A stretch of DNA of 5,513 nt from Candidatus Aerophobota bacterium (lineage in GTDB: Bacteria > Aerophobota > Aerophobia > Aerophobales > B3-G15): contig JAUWJJ010000093.1 of NCBI GenBank assembly GCA_030607765.1, positions 1 to 5,513 of the forward strand, in the 5' to 3' direction. Below are positions 1 through 5,513 of the stretch, piece by piece. The position numbers and the translations under genes were made by a program. The notes below the pieces were generated by a model that was not told the DNA's origin, did not search any database, and worked only from the letters and a program-made list of their open reading frames with translations. How positions within the stretch are numbered: the first letter of the stretch is position 1; each line of letters opens with the position of its first letter.

Positions 1-2436
1 AAAAAATGGCAAAGATACTGGGAGGTTAATAAAACTTTTTCTTCTCGGGTAAGAAAAGACAAAAAAAAGTATTACCTCCTGGAAATGTTTCCCTATACCT
101 CAGGAAGTATTCATATGGGTCATGTGCGCAATTATGTTATTGGGGATGTACTTGCCAGGTACAAGTGGATGGGTGGATTTAATGTTCTTCATCCCATTGG
201 TTTTGATGCCTTTGGTTTGCCTGCTGAGAATGCTGCTATAGAAAAAAAAGTTCATCCTCGGGAATGGACTTATCGTAATATCAAAATTTTAGAAGATCAG
301 TTAAAACAACTGGGAACCTCTTATGATTGGGAAAGAGAAATTATTACCTGTGATGAGAATTACTATCGCTGGAACCAGTGGTTTTTTATTAAATTTTACC
401 AGAAAGGATTAGTTTATCAAAAGGAAGCTTCAGCTAATTGGGGTCCTACCTGTAAGACTGTTCTGGCTAATGAACAGGTAATAAATGATAGATGCTATCG
501 ATGCGGTGAGCTTATTCAACAAAAGGAACTTACCCAGTGGTTTTTTAAAATTACCAAATATGCTGATGAGCTTTTGGAAGAAATTAAGAATTTAACTCAC
601 TGGTCCCCGATGGTAAAAAAAATGCAAGTTAACTGGATTGGCAGGAGTGAGGGAATAGAGATTAAATTTAAGTTAGCAGAAGATTCTGAGAAAATTCCTG
701 TATTTACTACCCGGCCAGATACCATCTTTGGAGCCACTTATCTTGTTTTATCTCCTCATCATCCCTTAACTGAAAAAGCTATCAGAAAAAATCTGAAGAT
801 TAAAGAAGAAGTAAAAAGGATGAAAGGGGAGCAGTTAATTAAAGGGGATATAGAGAAAAGAGGTGTTATCAGCGGTCTGTGGGCAATAAATCCTGTAAAT
901 GAAGAGAAAATTCCTATCTGGATAGCTAACTATGTCCTGATGGAATATGGAACAGGAGCTATTATGGCTGTTCCTGCTCATGATGAGCGAGATTTTGAGT
1001 TTGCTAAAAAGTACGGTTTGCCTATAAGAGTTGTTGTATCTCCTCCTCAATGGAGCTCTGATCAGGATAATTTAAATGAGGCTTATATAGAAGAGGGCAG
1101 GATGGTAAACTCAGCTCAGTTCAATGGTCTTCCAAGTGAGCTTGCCAGGAAGAAAATTAGCAAATGGATGTTTGAGAAAAAAATGGCAAATCACAAAGTA
1201 AGCTATAAGCTGCGAGATTGGTGTATCTCTCGTCAAAGATACTGGGGCACTCCTATTCCCATTATTCACTGTTCCTGGTGTGGTGTGGTACCCGTTCCAG
1301 AAAAAGACCTTCCTGTAAAGCTGCCCCTTAATGTACAAATCACTGGTAAGGGGGGCTCTCCCTTAAAAAAAACGGAGTCTTTTGTAAAATGTCTGTGTCC
1401 TGAATGTGGGAGGGAGGCAAAAAGAGAAACCGATACTATGGATACTTTTGTAGATTCTTCCTGGTATTTCCTGCGATACGCCAGCCAGAAAGATGACCAT
1501 CTTCCCTTTGACAGGAAAGAAGTAGATTACTGGATGCCGGTAGATCAGTATGTTGGAGGGATAGAACATGCAATCCTACATCTTTTGTATTCCCGCTTTT
1601 TTATCAAAGCACTAAGAGCCTTAGGTCTTATTGGAACAGGGGAACCCTTTGGCAGATTACTCAATCAGGGAATGGTAATAAAGGATGGGGCTAAGATGTC
1701 TAAATCCAAGGGAAATATTGTTAATCCCGGACAGATGATTAAAGAGTACGGAGTGGATACTGTAAGGGGATTTATTTTATTTGCTGCTCCTCCCGAGGTT
1801 GATTTGGAGTGGAAAAAAGAAGGACTGGAAGGGATATATCGTTTTTTAAATAGAGTTTGGAGATTAACTACCTCTAATTTGAAAGAAAAAACCCAATGGA
1901 AATTTGAAAAAATTTACTCTCCTGCAAAAAATAAAGAAGAAATTAAGCTCCAGCAGATAGTGCATAAAACCATAAAGAAAGTTAGCCAGGATATAGAGCA
2001 GCGTTTTCATTTTAATACAGCTCTGGCATCTCTTATGGAACTGGTAAACTTTCTCTACCAGTACTCTTTTAAGAATGAGTTTATCTATAAGGAGTCTTTG
2101 CAAGTTCTTCTTTTACTTCTCTATCCTTTCACTCCCCATATCTGCCAGGAGCTGGCAGAAAAAACAGGATACAGAGGCGATTTATCTAAATATCCCTGGC
2201 CTGAATACAAAGATGAGTTCCTTAAAAGTGACCAGGTTACAATTGTTATTCAAATTAACGGGAAAGTAAGAGACAGAATGGTTATCCCTGTAAGTGAGAA
2301 AAGAGAAACAGTAGAGGAAGAAGCTTTAAAGAGAGAAAAAATTAAAAGATACACCCAGGGTAAATCCATAAAAAGAATAATCTATGTTCCCCTTAAGCTT
2401 CTTAATATTGTGGTAGAGTGTGTAAACGCAGGCTAA
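1..2436 (+). CDS. leuS: Leucyl-tRNA synthetase, 5'-truncated by the window edge
   Basis: Class I aminoacyl-tRNA synthetase that charges tRNA-Leu with leucine in the cytoplasm. The frame is open from base 1 and begins in the family's KKWQRYW segment, so about ten residues are missing; the ATG at 85 is internal. Numbered from base 1 (811 residues): HMGH at 38-41 (HIGH motif); CP1 editing domain about 218-410, with the threonine-rich TTRPDT at 236-241 and AHDERD at 326-331; a Cys4-type zinc module with C424, C427, C466 and C469; KMSKS at 565-569; then a helical anticodon-binding domain and a C-terminal domain from about 745. The leucine-specific insertion before KMSKS seen in E. coli and Thermus is absent, as in Bacillus-type enzymes. 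In the other candidate zinc module the usual W-C-P-x-C reads W-G-P-T-C (G148), leaving C151, C165 and C168. The last codons and the TAA stop lie inside a palindromic repeat. Identification is secure. Confidence 0.98.
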   Translation, partial: KKWQRYWEVNKTFSSRVRKDKKKYYLLEMFPYTSGSIHMGHVRNYVIGDVLARYKWMGGFNVLHPIGFDAFGLPAENAAIEKKVHPREWTYRNIKILEDQLKQLGTSYDWEREIITCDENYYRWNQWFFIKFYQKGLVYQKEASANWGPTCKTVLANEQVINDRCYRCGELIQQKELTQWFFKITKYADELLEEIKNLTHWSPMVKKMQVNWIGRSEGIEIKFKLAEDSEKIPVFTTRPDTIFGATYLVLSPHHPLTEKAIRKNLKIKEEVKRMKGEQLIKGDIEKRGVISGLWAINPVNEEKIPIWIANYVLMEYGTGAIMAVPAHDERDFEFAKKYGLPIRVVVSPPQWSSDQDNLNEAYIEEGRMVNSAQFNGLPSELARKKISKWMFEKKMANHKVSYKLRDWCISRQRYWGTPIPIIHCSWCGVVPVPEKDLPVKLPLNVQITGKGGSPLKKTESFVKCLCPECGREAKRETDTMDTFVDSSWYFLRYASQKDDHLPFDRKEVDYWMPVDQYVGGIEHAILHLLYSRFFIKALRALGLIGTGEPFGRLLNQGMVIKDGAKMSKSKGNIVNPGQMIKEYGVDTVRGFILFAAPPEVDLEWKKEGLEGIYRFLNRVWRLTTSNLKEKTQWKFEKIYSPAKNKEEIKLQQIVHKTIKKVSQDIEQRFHFNTALASLMELVNFLYQYSFKNEFIYKESLQVLLLLLYPFTPHICQELAEKTGYRGDLSKYPWPEYKDEFLKSDQVTIVIQINGKVRDRMVIPVSEKRETVEEEALKREKIKRYTQGKSIKRIIYVPLKLLNIVVECVNAG

Positions 2437-2449
2437 AGCCTGCGACTAC
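2427..2449 (-). repeat. REP-like palindrome, copy 1 (overlaps the leuS stop)
   Basis: Read on the minus strand this is GTAG, one base (T), a 7-base arm CGCAGGC, loop TTTA, and the perfectly complementary arm GCCTGCG. On the plus strand the hairpin is 2427-2444 and the CTAC foot is 2446-2449. The leuS TAA stop (2434-2436) falls in the hairpin centre. The layout matches copies 2 and 3 exactly in spacing. A GTAG tetranucleotide beside an imperfect hairpin is the known plan of REP elements mobilised by RAYT (TnpA_REP) proteins; assignment to that class is inference, as no such gene is in the window. There is no T-tract after it, so it is a poor intrinsic terminator. Confidence 0.75.
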
Positions 2450-2461
2450 TTTAGACCTGCC
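2450..2461 (+). repeat. Half-copy of the REP-like palindrome
   Basis: TTTAGACCTGCC here is identical to the loop plus 3' arm of copy 3 (2522-2533 region; the shared 13-mer is CTTTAGACCTGCC at 2449-2461 and 2521-2533). The GTAG head and 5' arm are missing, replaced directly by the CTAC foot of copy 1. It can also pair imperfectly (10 of 12 positions) with 2468-2479 across an AGAATA loop. It looks like a truncated plus-oriented copy left by rearrangement within the cluster. Confidence 0.6.
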
Positions 2462-2468
2462 AGAATAG

Positions 2469-2491
2469 GCAGACCTAAAGGTCTGCGCTAC
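2469..2491 (-). repeat. REP-like palindrome, copy 2
   Basis: On the minus strand: GTAG, one base (C), arm GCAGACC, loop TTTA, arm GGTCTGC. Arms are perfectly complementary (7 bp, 8 if the T-A at the loop edge pairs). It has the same orientation as copy 1 and is opposite to copy 3. Its stem differs from copy 3 at two positions, with matching changes in the other arm. Confidence 0.75.
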
Positions 2492-2509
2492 TGATGTTGC
2501 TGATGTTCC
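2492..2509 (+). repeat. Two tandem 9-mers forming the spacer between REP-like copies 2 and 3
   Basis: The spacer is exactly two 9-base units, TGATGTTGC and TGATGTTCC, differing only at the eighth base. They fill the whole distance between the two facing GTAG heads with no bases left over. Confidence 0.6.
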
Positions 2510-2532
2510 GTAGAGCAGGTCTTTAGACCTGC
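2510..2532 (+). repeat. REP-like palindrome, copy 3 (inverted relative to copies 1 and 2)
   Basis: On the plus strand: GTAG (2510-2513), one base (A), arm GCAGGTC, loop TTTA, arm GACCTGC. The 23-base plan is the same as in copies 1 and 2. Its GTAG head faces the GTAG head of copy 2 across 18 bases, a head-to-head pair like the composite (BIME) arrangement of enterobacterial REPs. Confidence 0.75.
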
Positions 2533-2536
2533 CAAG

Positions 2537-2564
2537 AGTAAGAAGTAAGAGGTAATGAGTGAGA
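2537..2564 (+). repeat. Degenerate 7-base tandem repeat (AGTAAGA type)
   Basis: Four consecutive 7-base units read AGTAAGA, AGTAAGA, GGTAATG and AGTGAGA, the first two identical and the later two diverged. The tract is purine-rich, contains no plausible coding frame, and lies between the palindrome cluster and the comEA-like gene. Function unknown; it may be a decayed microsatellite. Confidence 0.5.
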
Positions 2565-2588
2565 AGAAAGGGAAGTTTAATGTTCGAG

Positions 2589-2623
2589 GTTAAAAGTTAA
2601 AAAGAGTTAAAGAAGATATAGCT
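2589..2623 (+). promoter_or_regulatory. AT-rich leader with GTTAAA repeats and weak ribosome binding site before the comEA-like gene
   Basis: GTTAAA recurs at 2589, 2596 and 2606, followed by AGAAG (2611-2615) eight bases before the ATG at 2624, a weak Shine-Dalgarno match. I could not pick out a convincing -35/-10 pair anywhere in 2437-2623. A promoter for the downstream genes may be here, or transcription may continue from leuS. Confidence 0.3.
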
Positions 2624-3133
2624 ATGTGGAATCTTACCCGAGATGAGCAACTTGTCCTCTTTTTTATCTTAGCTGCCTTTCTTATTGGTTTAGGGATAAA
2701 ACTTTGGGGAGGGATTCCTCATTCACCAGATGTTTCTTCTCCAAATTTAATCAGAATAAAAGTTAGTGGAGCAGTTAAAAAACCCGGATGGTACAGTATC
2801 CCTCAAAAAGCTTATGTAAAGGAAGCTATTGAGAAAGCAGGAGGCTGTTTTCCCTGGGCTGATTTAACTAAAATAAATTTAAATTTTCCTGTAAAAGAAG
2901 GACAGGAGGTTAATGTTCCTGAGGGGAAAATTAATTTAAATCAAGCCTCCCCCACTGATTTAGCTTTTCTCCCTGGCATAGGTCCTGTGCTTGCTAAAAG
3001 GATTACAGAACACAGGGAAAAAGTAGGAGGATTTAAAAATATCTCTCAGCTCAAAGATGTTCCCGGGATAGGAGAGGTGCGCTTTGAAAGAATTAAAAAT
3101 AGAATAACTTTGAAAGGGGAAAGTAAGTTATGA
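2624..3133 (+). CDS. ComEA-like membrane-anchored SLBB + helix-hairpin-helix protein
   Basis: 169 residues. One hydrophobic segment at about 10-28 (after the charged LTRDEQ) should anchor the protein in the cytoplasmic membrane with the rest outside. An SLBB-type domain follows at about 43-99, with VSGAVKKPGWY (47-57) and a GQEVNVP end (93-99). The C-terminal region 102-163 is a tandem helix-hairpin-helix of ComEA type: INLNQAS start, LPGIGPVLAKRI (116-127), then VPGIGEVRFERI (146-157). ComEA binds incoming double-stranded DNA during natural transformation and passes it to the ComEC channel; that role is family knowledge, and no comEC or other competence gene is seen here. The SLBB plus HhH order is the layout of Gram-positive-type ComEA; many Gram-negative ComEA proteins lack SLBB. 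The start ATG puts the anchor at the N-terminus and has a weak AGAAG upstream. Its stop overlaps the next gene's ATG (ATGA), so the two are probably co-translated. A general DNA-binding role is possible instead. Confidence 0.88.
   Translation: MWNLTRDEQLVLFFILAAFLIGLGIKLWGGIPHSPDVSSPNLIRIKVSGAVKKPGWYSIPQKAYVKEAIEKAGGCFPWADLTKINLNFPVKEGQEVNVPEGKINLNQASPTDLAFLPGIGPVLAKRITEHREKVGGFKNISQLKDVPGIGEVRFERIKNRITLKGESKL
3116..3120 (+). promoter_or_regulatory. Ribosome binding site of the LOG-family gene, inside the comEA-like gene
   Basis: GGGGA, preceded by AAA, lies nine bases before the ATG at 3130 and within the last codons of the upstream gene. It supports that ATG, which overlaps the upstream TGA as ATGA. 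Confidence 0.55.
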
Positions 3134-3783
3134 AAGAAGAAAAAGGAAAGAAGGGCTTTATTGTAGAGGATAGCTGGCGGATTTTTCGAATAATGGCTGA
3201 GTTTGTCGATGGTTTTGAGACTCTATCCAAAATGGGACCTACTGTAAGTATCTTTGGTTCCAGCAGAACCAAGCAATCCGACCCTCTCTGCCAGAAAGCT
3301 GAAAAATTAGCTCACCTTCTGGTTGAATCCGGATACGGGGTAATTACTGGAGCAGGTCGGGGAATAATGGAAGCTGTAAATAGGGGAGCAAAAAAGGCAG
3401 GGGGAGAATCCATAGGATTAAATATTGAACTACCTGAGGAACAAAAACCTAATCCTTATGTTAAAACACTGATCAGTTTCCGTTATTTTTTTGTAAGAAA
3501 GGTAATGTTTGTAAAATATACTCGAAGTTTTGTTATCTTCCCGGGAGGATATGGAACTTTAGATGAGTTTTTTGAATCTGTTAACTTAATCACCACTGGT
3601 AAAATTCATAAATTTCCCGTAGTTTTAATTGATCGTTCCTACTGGCAAGACCTTTTTAATTGGCTTAAAAAGGACCTTATAAGCAAAAACTATATTGATC
3701 CATCCAGCTTAGATATTTTTTACATTACCGATGAGCCTGAAAAGGCAGTAGATATTATAGAAAGTTTTTATCGGGGCGCTTAG
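3130..3783 (+). CDS. LOG family protein (TIGR00730-type nucleotide 5'-monophosphate phosphoribohydrolase)
   Basis: 217 residues, Rossmann-like, soluble. LOG-family enzymes cleave the N-glycosidic bond of nucleoside 5'-monophosphates to free base and ribose 5-phosphate; plant-type members activate cytokinins, while bacterial ones such as E. coli PpnN act on purine monophosphates. The substrate here cannot be read from sequence. Visible are the N-terminal SWRIFRIMAEFVDGFETL block (15-32), a Rossmann start VSIFGSSRT (39-47), the phosphate-binding stretch TGAGRGIMEAVNRGA (73-87), the VRK of the catalytic region (122-124), and the signature PGGYGTLDE (138-146) with E146. The usual TGGGPG reads TGAGRG. 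It begins on an ATG overlapping the comEA-like stop and ends in TAG directly abutting the lipB start in the same frame. It was often annotated as lysine decarboxylase in older databases, which is not supported for this family. Confidence 0.93.
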   Translation: MKEEKGKKGFIVEDSWRIFRIMAEFVDGFETLSKMGPTVSIFGSSRTKQSDPLCQKAEKLAHLLVESGYGVITGAGRGIMEAVNRGAKKAGGESIGLNIELPEEQKPNPYVKTLISFRYFFVRKVMFVKYTRSFVIFPGGYGTLDEFFESVNLITTGKIHKFPVVLIDRSYWQDLFNWLKKDLISKNYIDPSSLDIFYITDEPEKAVDIIESFYRGA

Positions 3784-4491
3784 TTGAAAGCAAGAGAATG
3801 TCTCATAGTTGACTTAAAAAAAATTGGATACAAAAAGGCCTGGGAGCTACAGAAAAAAATTTTCCAGGCTAAATGGGGTAAAAAATTAAACAGAGATGTC
3901 CTGCTTTTACTCGAACATCCTCATACTATTACTGTAGGAAGAAAAGGAGAGGAAGGTGAGGTTTTAGCTGACCTTAAAAGATTAAAGAAAAAGGGGATAT
4001 CTATTTTTTATGTTGGAAGAGGAGGCAGAGTAACCTATCATGGACCAGGTCAGTTAGTGGGGTATCCCATCCTGGATTTAAATTATTACTTAAAAGATCT
4101 TCATCTGTATCTTCGGTACTTGGAAGAGGTGCTAATTAAAACATTAGAAGAGTTTGAGATTAAGGCAGAAAGGATGAATGGTTTAACAGGGGTCTGGGTA
4201 GGTAGAAAAAAAATTGCTTCTATTGGAGTTGAAGTAAAAAGATGGATTACCATGCATGGGTTTGCACTTAATGTAAATACTGAGCTTAGCTATTTTAATT
4301 TAATTCAGCCCTGTGGCATGGAAGCGCAGGTTATGACTTCTATAAAGAGGATTTTAAATAGGGATGTTAAAATAGAAGAAGTTGTAGAGAGATTAGTTCC
4401 TCAATTTTCTAATGTATTTGGAGTGAACCTCACTCGATGCTTGCTATCTGACAGGACAAGGATGAGAGAAATTTCCCTGTTAGATTTGTAA
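3784..4491 (+). CDS. lipB: Lipoyl(octanoyl) transferase, TTG start
   Basis: 235 residues. LipB moves the octanoyl group from acyl carrier protein to the lipoyl domains of 2-oxoacid dehydrogenases or glycine cleavage H protein, the first step of protein lipoylation; LipA then inserts sulfur, but lipA is not in this window. Motifs: LLEHPHTITVGR (42-53), GRGGRVTYHGPGQLVGYPI (78-96), the GVWVGRKKIASIG block (136-148) carrying the catalytic lysine (K143 by position), HGFALNVN (158-165) and PCG with catalytic C177. All key residues are present, so it should be active. The TTG directly after the LOG stop is chosen because it gives the family's usual N-terminus (CLIVDLKKIGYKKAWELQ, residues 6-23), and no ATG occurs in frame before residue 131. 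GGGG at 3773-3776 lies seven bases upstream. Translation probably depends on ribosomes finishing the LOG gene. Confidence 0.96.
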   Translation: MKARECLIVDLKKIGYKKAWELQKKIFQAKWGKKLNRDVLLLLEHPHTITVGRKGEEGEVLADLKRLKKKGISIFYVGRGGRVTYHGPGQLVGYPILDLNYYLKDLHLYLRYLEEVLIKTLEEFEIKAERMNGLTGVWVGRKKIASIGVEVKRWITMHGFALNVNTELSYFNLIQPCGMEAQVMTSIKRILNRDVKIEEVVERLVPQFSNVFGVNLTRCLLSDRTRMREISLLDL

Positions 4492-4522
4492 AATAAGCTT
4501 TATTGAAACCGGTAAGTATTCA

Positions 4523-4984
4523 ATGGCTTTTAGATTTATTGCTGACTCTATGCTGGGAAAGTTAGCCAGGTGGCTAAGACTAATGGGATTTGACACTCTC
4601 TATTTTCCCTCAATTTCTGACCCTGAACTTGTTAAAAAGGCAAGAGAGGGGGAAAGGATAATTCTAACTATGGATACTTGTCTGGCTTCAACTCTTAAGA
4701 AAGATAAACATATTTTTCTTACCTATTCTGATCCTCAACAACAGCTAAAATATCTGATAAAAGAGCTTAACCTTGATCCCTGGAGTAATCTTTTTTCACG
4801 ATGTGTTTACTGCAATGAGTTAGTGGAGAAAATTAAGGATAAATCAGAGATTAAAGATAAGGTGTCTTTCCATCATTTTAATTCAAGCTCATCTTTTTAC
4901 TATTGTCCTGTTTGTGGTAAAATATACTGGGAAGGTAGTCATCACCAAAAAATAAAGGATATCATAAAAAATTTGGTAGGCTAA
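4523..4984 (+). CDS. Mut7-C domain (PIN-like putative RNase) protein with C-terminal zinc ribbon
   Basis: 153 residues, about the whole length of a stand-alone Mut7-C protein. The N-terminal part has the family block FIADSMLGKLARWLRLMGFD (5-24) with D8, then ERIILTMD (44-51) with D51; these acidic residues are expected at the PIN-like metal site. The C-terminal half is a zinc ribbon with FSRCVYCN (C94, C97) and YYCPVCGKIYWEGSH (C128, C131). The domain is named from the C-terminus of the nematode Mut-7 exonuclease, and comparative analysis places it in the PIN-like nuclease fold; bacterial members are mostly uncharacterised, so RNase activity is inference. The usual T-R-D reads T-M-D (M50). 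A 31-base gap separates it from lipB; GGTAAG at 4511-4516 is a weak ribosome site six bases before the ATG. Confidence 0.9.
   Translation: MAFRFIADSMLGKLARWLRLMGFDTLYFPSISDPELVKKAREGERIILTMDTCLASTLKKDKHIFLTYSDPQQQLKYLIKELNLDPWSNLFSRCVYCNELVEKIKDKSEIKDKVSFHHFNSSSSFYYCPVCGKIYWEGSHHQKIKDIIKNLVG
4975..4980 (+). promoter_or_regulatory. Ribosome binding site supporting the TTG start of the HAD gene
   Basis: GGTAGG lies six bases before the TTG at 4987, inside the last codons of the Mut7-C gene. It is the main support for this TTG, since the frame is open only from 4939 and has no ATG before the catalytic DLDGV. Confidence 0.5.
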
Positions 4985-4986
4985 AA

Positions 4987-5513
4987 TTGCTTTGGTTAAA
5001 TAAAGAAAAGAGAAAAAATAAGATTAAGGGAATTATTTTTGATCTTGATGGAGTTTTAGTTAAATCTCACTTCGATTTTAATTTAATTAGCAAAGAGATT
5101 TTCAATTCCTCGGAGAAAAAGCCCGTTCTTGAGGGTATAGATAATATAAAAGATCCGAAAGAGAAAGCTCGAGCCTGGGAAATTTTAGAAAAATATGAGA
5201 GAAAAGCAGCTCTTAGCTGCAACCTTACCAAGGGTATAATCGAGCTCTTTAAATTTCTTGAGCAAAGAAAAATCAAAAGGTCTATAGTAACCAGAAACAG
5301 CAAAAAATCAATTCACACAATTTTAAACAGATTTAAATTAATGAGGTTTGATGGAATAATTAGTCGGGAAGATGCTCCCCCCAAACCAGATAAGAAACCG
5401 GTAATCCTGGCCTGTAAACAAATGGAATTGTTACCAAAAGAAGTGATATTTTTAGGAGATTATGAGTTTGATATGATCTCCGGGAGAAAAGCTGGGGTTA
5501 TAACTACTCTGCT
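4987..5513 (+). CDS. HAD-family hydrolase (phosphoglycolate phosphatase-like), 3'-truncated
   Basis: 175 residues are visible and the frame is still open at the window end. All four haloacid dehalogenase motifs are present: motif I FDLDGVLV (18-25) with nucleophile D19 and acid/base D21; motif II IVTRN (100-104) with T102; motif III K133 in PPKPD; motif IV GDYEFD (157-162) with D158 and D162. The helical cap between motifs I and II (about 27-95) fits the subfamily IA layout of phosphoglycolate phosphatase and beta-phosphoglucomutase; Asp two residues after the nucleophile suggests a phosphatase or phosphomutase, and the substrate is not readable. Only a few C-terminal residues of the core are likely missing. 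The start is the TTG at 4987, two bases after the Mut7-C stop; it adds a lysine-rich tail of about 14 residues before the core. No other usual start codon gives the intact motif I. Confidence 0.9.
   Translation, partial: MLWLNKEKRKNKIKGIIFDLDGVLVKSHFDFNLISKEIFNSSEKKPVLEGIDNIKDPKEKARAWEILEKYERKAALSCNLTKGIIELFKFLEQRKIKRSIVTRNSKKSIHTILNRFKLMRFDGIISREDAPPKPDKKPVILACKQMELLPKEVIFLGDYEFDMISGRKAGVITTL

Noticed and set aside
85..87. ATG as the start of leuS
   Set aside because: The same frame is open to base 1 and encodes the conserved LeuRS N-terminal KKWQRYW and KKYYLLEMFPY segments, so the gene is cut by the window edge.
835..2269. Several minus-strand frames and one plus-strand frame of 64-79 codons inside leuS
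   Set aside because: They overlap a fully conserved leuS frame, have no recognisable domains and are shadows of it.
2427..2461. Intrinsic terminator after leuS
   Set aside because: The hairpin is GC-rich but has no following T-tract (the sequence continues ACTACTTTAGACC), and it belongs to a repeat family.
2427..2532. CRISPR array
   Set aside because: Units are short palindromes of mixed orientation with diverged stems and unequal, non-spacer-like gaps; there are no cas genes.
4492..4504. Terminator hairpin AATAA-GCT-TTATT after lipB
   Set aside because: The stem is only five A-T pairs with a three-base loop and no T-run; it is too weak to call.
5067..5303. Minus-strand reading frame encoding a hydrophobic 78-residue peptide
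   Set aside because: It is antisense to the HAD gene, whose four catalytic motifs show the plus strand is the coding one.

Overview
The window comes from an AT-rich bacterial genome and carries six protein genes, all on the + strand and densely packed. The LeuRS, LipB and ComEA-type proteins are bacterial in type. Nothing here fixes the species. The low GC, lysine-rich proteins and palindromic intergenic repeats would suit an uncultured or candidate-phylum bacterium, but that is inference.

Layout. Positions 1-2436 are the 3' part of leuS (leucyl-tRNA synthetase), lacking only about ten N-terminal residues. Positions 2427-2623 hold the one sizeable non-coding stretch (187 bases past leuS). 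It contains a compact cluster of REP-like palindromes with a GTAG head, the first of which supplies the leuS stop codon, followed by degenerate short-period purine-rich repeats. Positions 2624-4984 hold four genes: an SLBB + helix-hairpin-helix ComEA-like protein, a LOG-family protein, lipB (octanoyltransferase) and a Mut7-C/PIN-like zinc-ribbon protein. From 4987 a HAD-family hydrolase begins at a TTG codon and runs off the window.

Translational arrangement. comEA and the LOG gene overlap by ATGA. The LOG stop (TAG) is followed with no gap, and in the same frame, by the TTG start of lipB. The HAD gene starts two bases after the Mut7-C stop. These junctions suggest one operon with translational coupling. 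The products have unrelated housekeeping jobs (nucleotide monophosphate hydrolysis, lipoylation, putative RNase, phosphatase) plus a DNA-uptake-type protein, so this looks like a packed housekeeping operon rather than one pathway.

I see no CRISPR array, transposase gene, tRNA, rRNA or convincing intrinsic terminator. The least ordinary part is the repeat cluster at 2427-2532. Three copies share a strict 23-base plan (GTAG, one base, 7-bp stem, TTTA loop) with stem sequences that differ but stay fully paired, and two copies face each other across an 18-base spacer made of two near-identical 9-mers.
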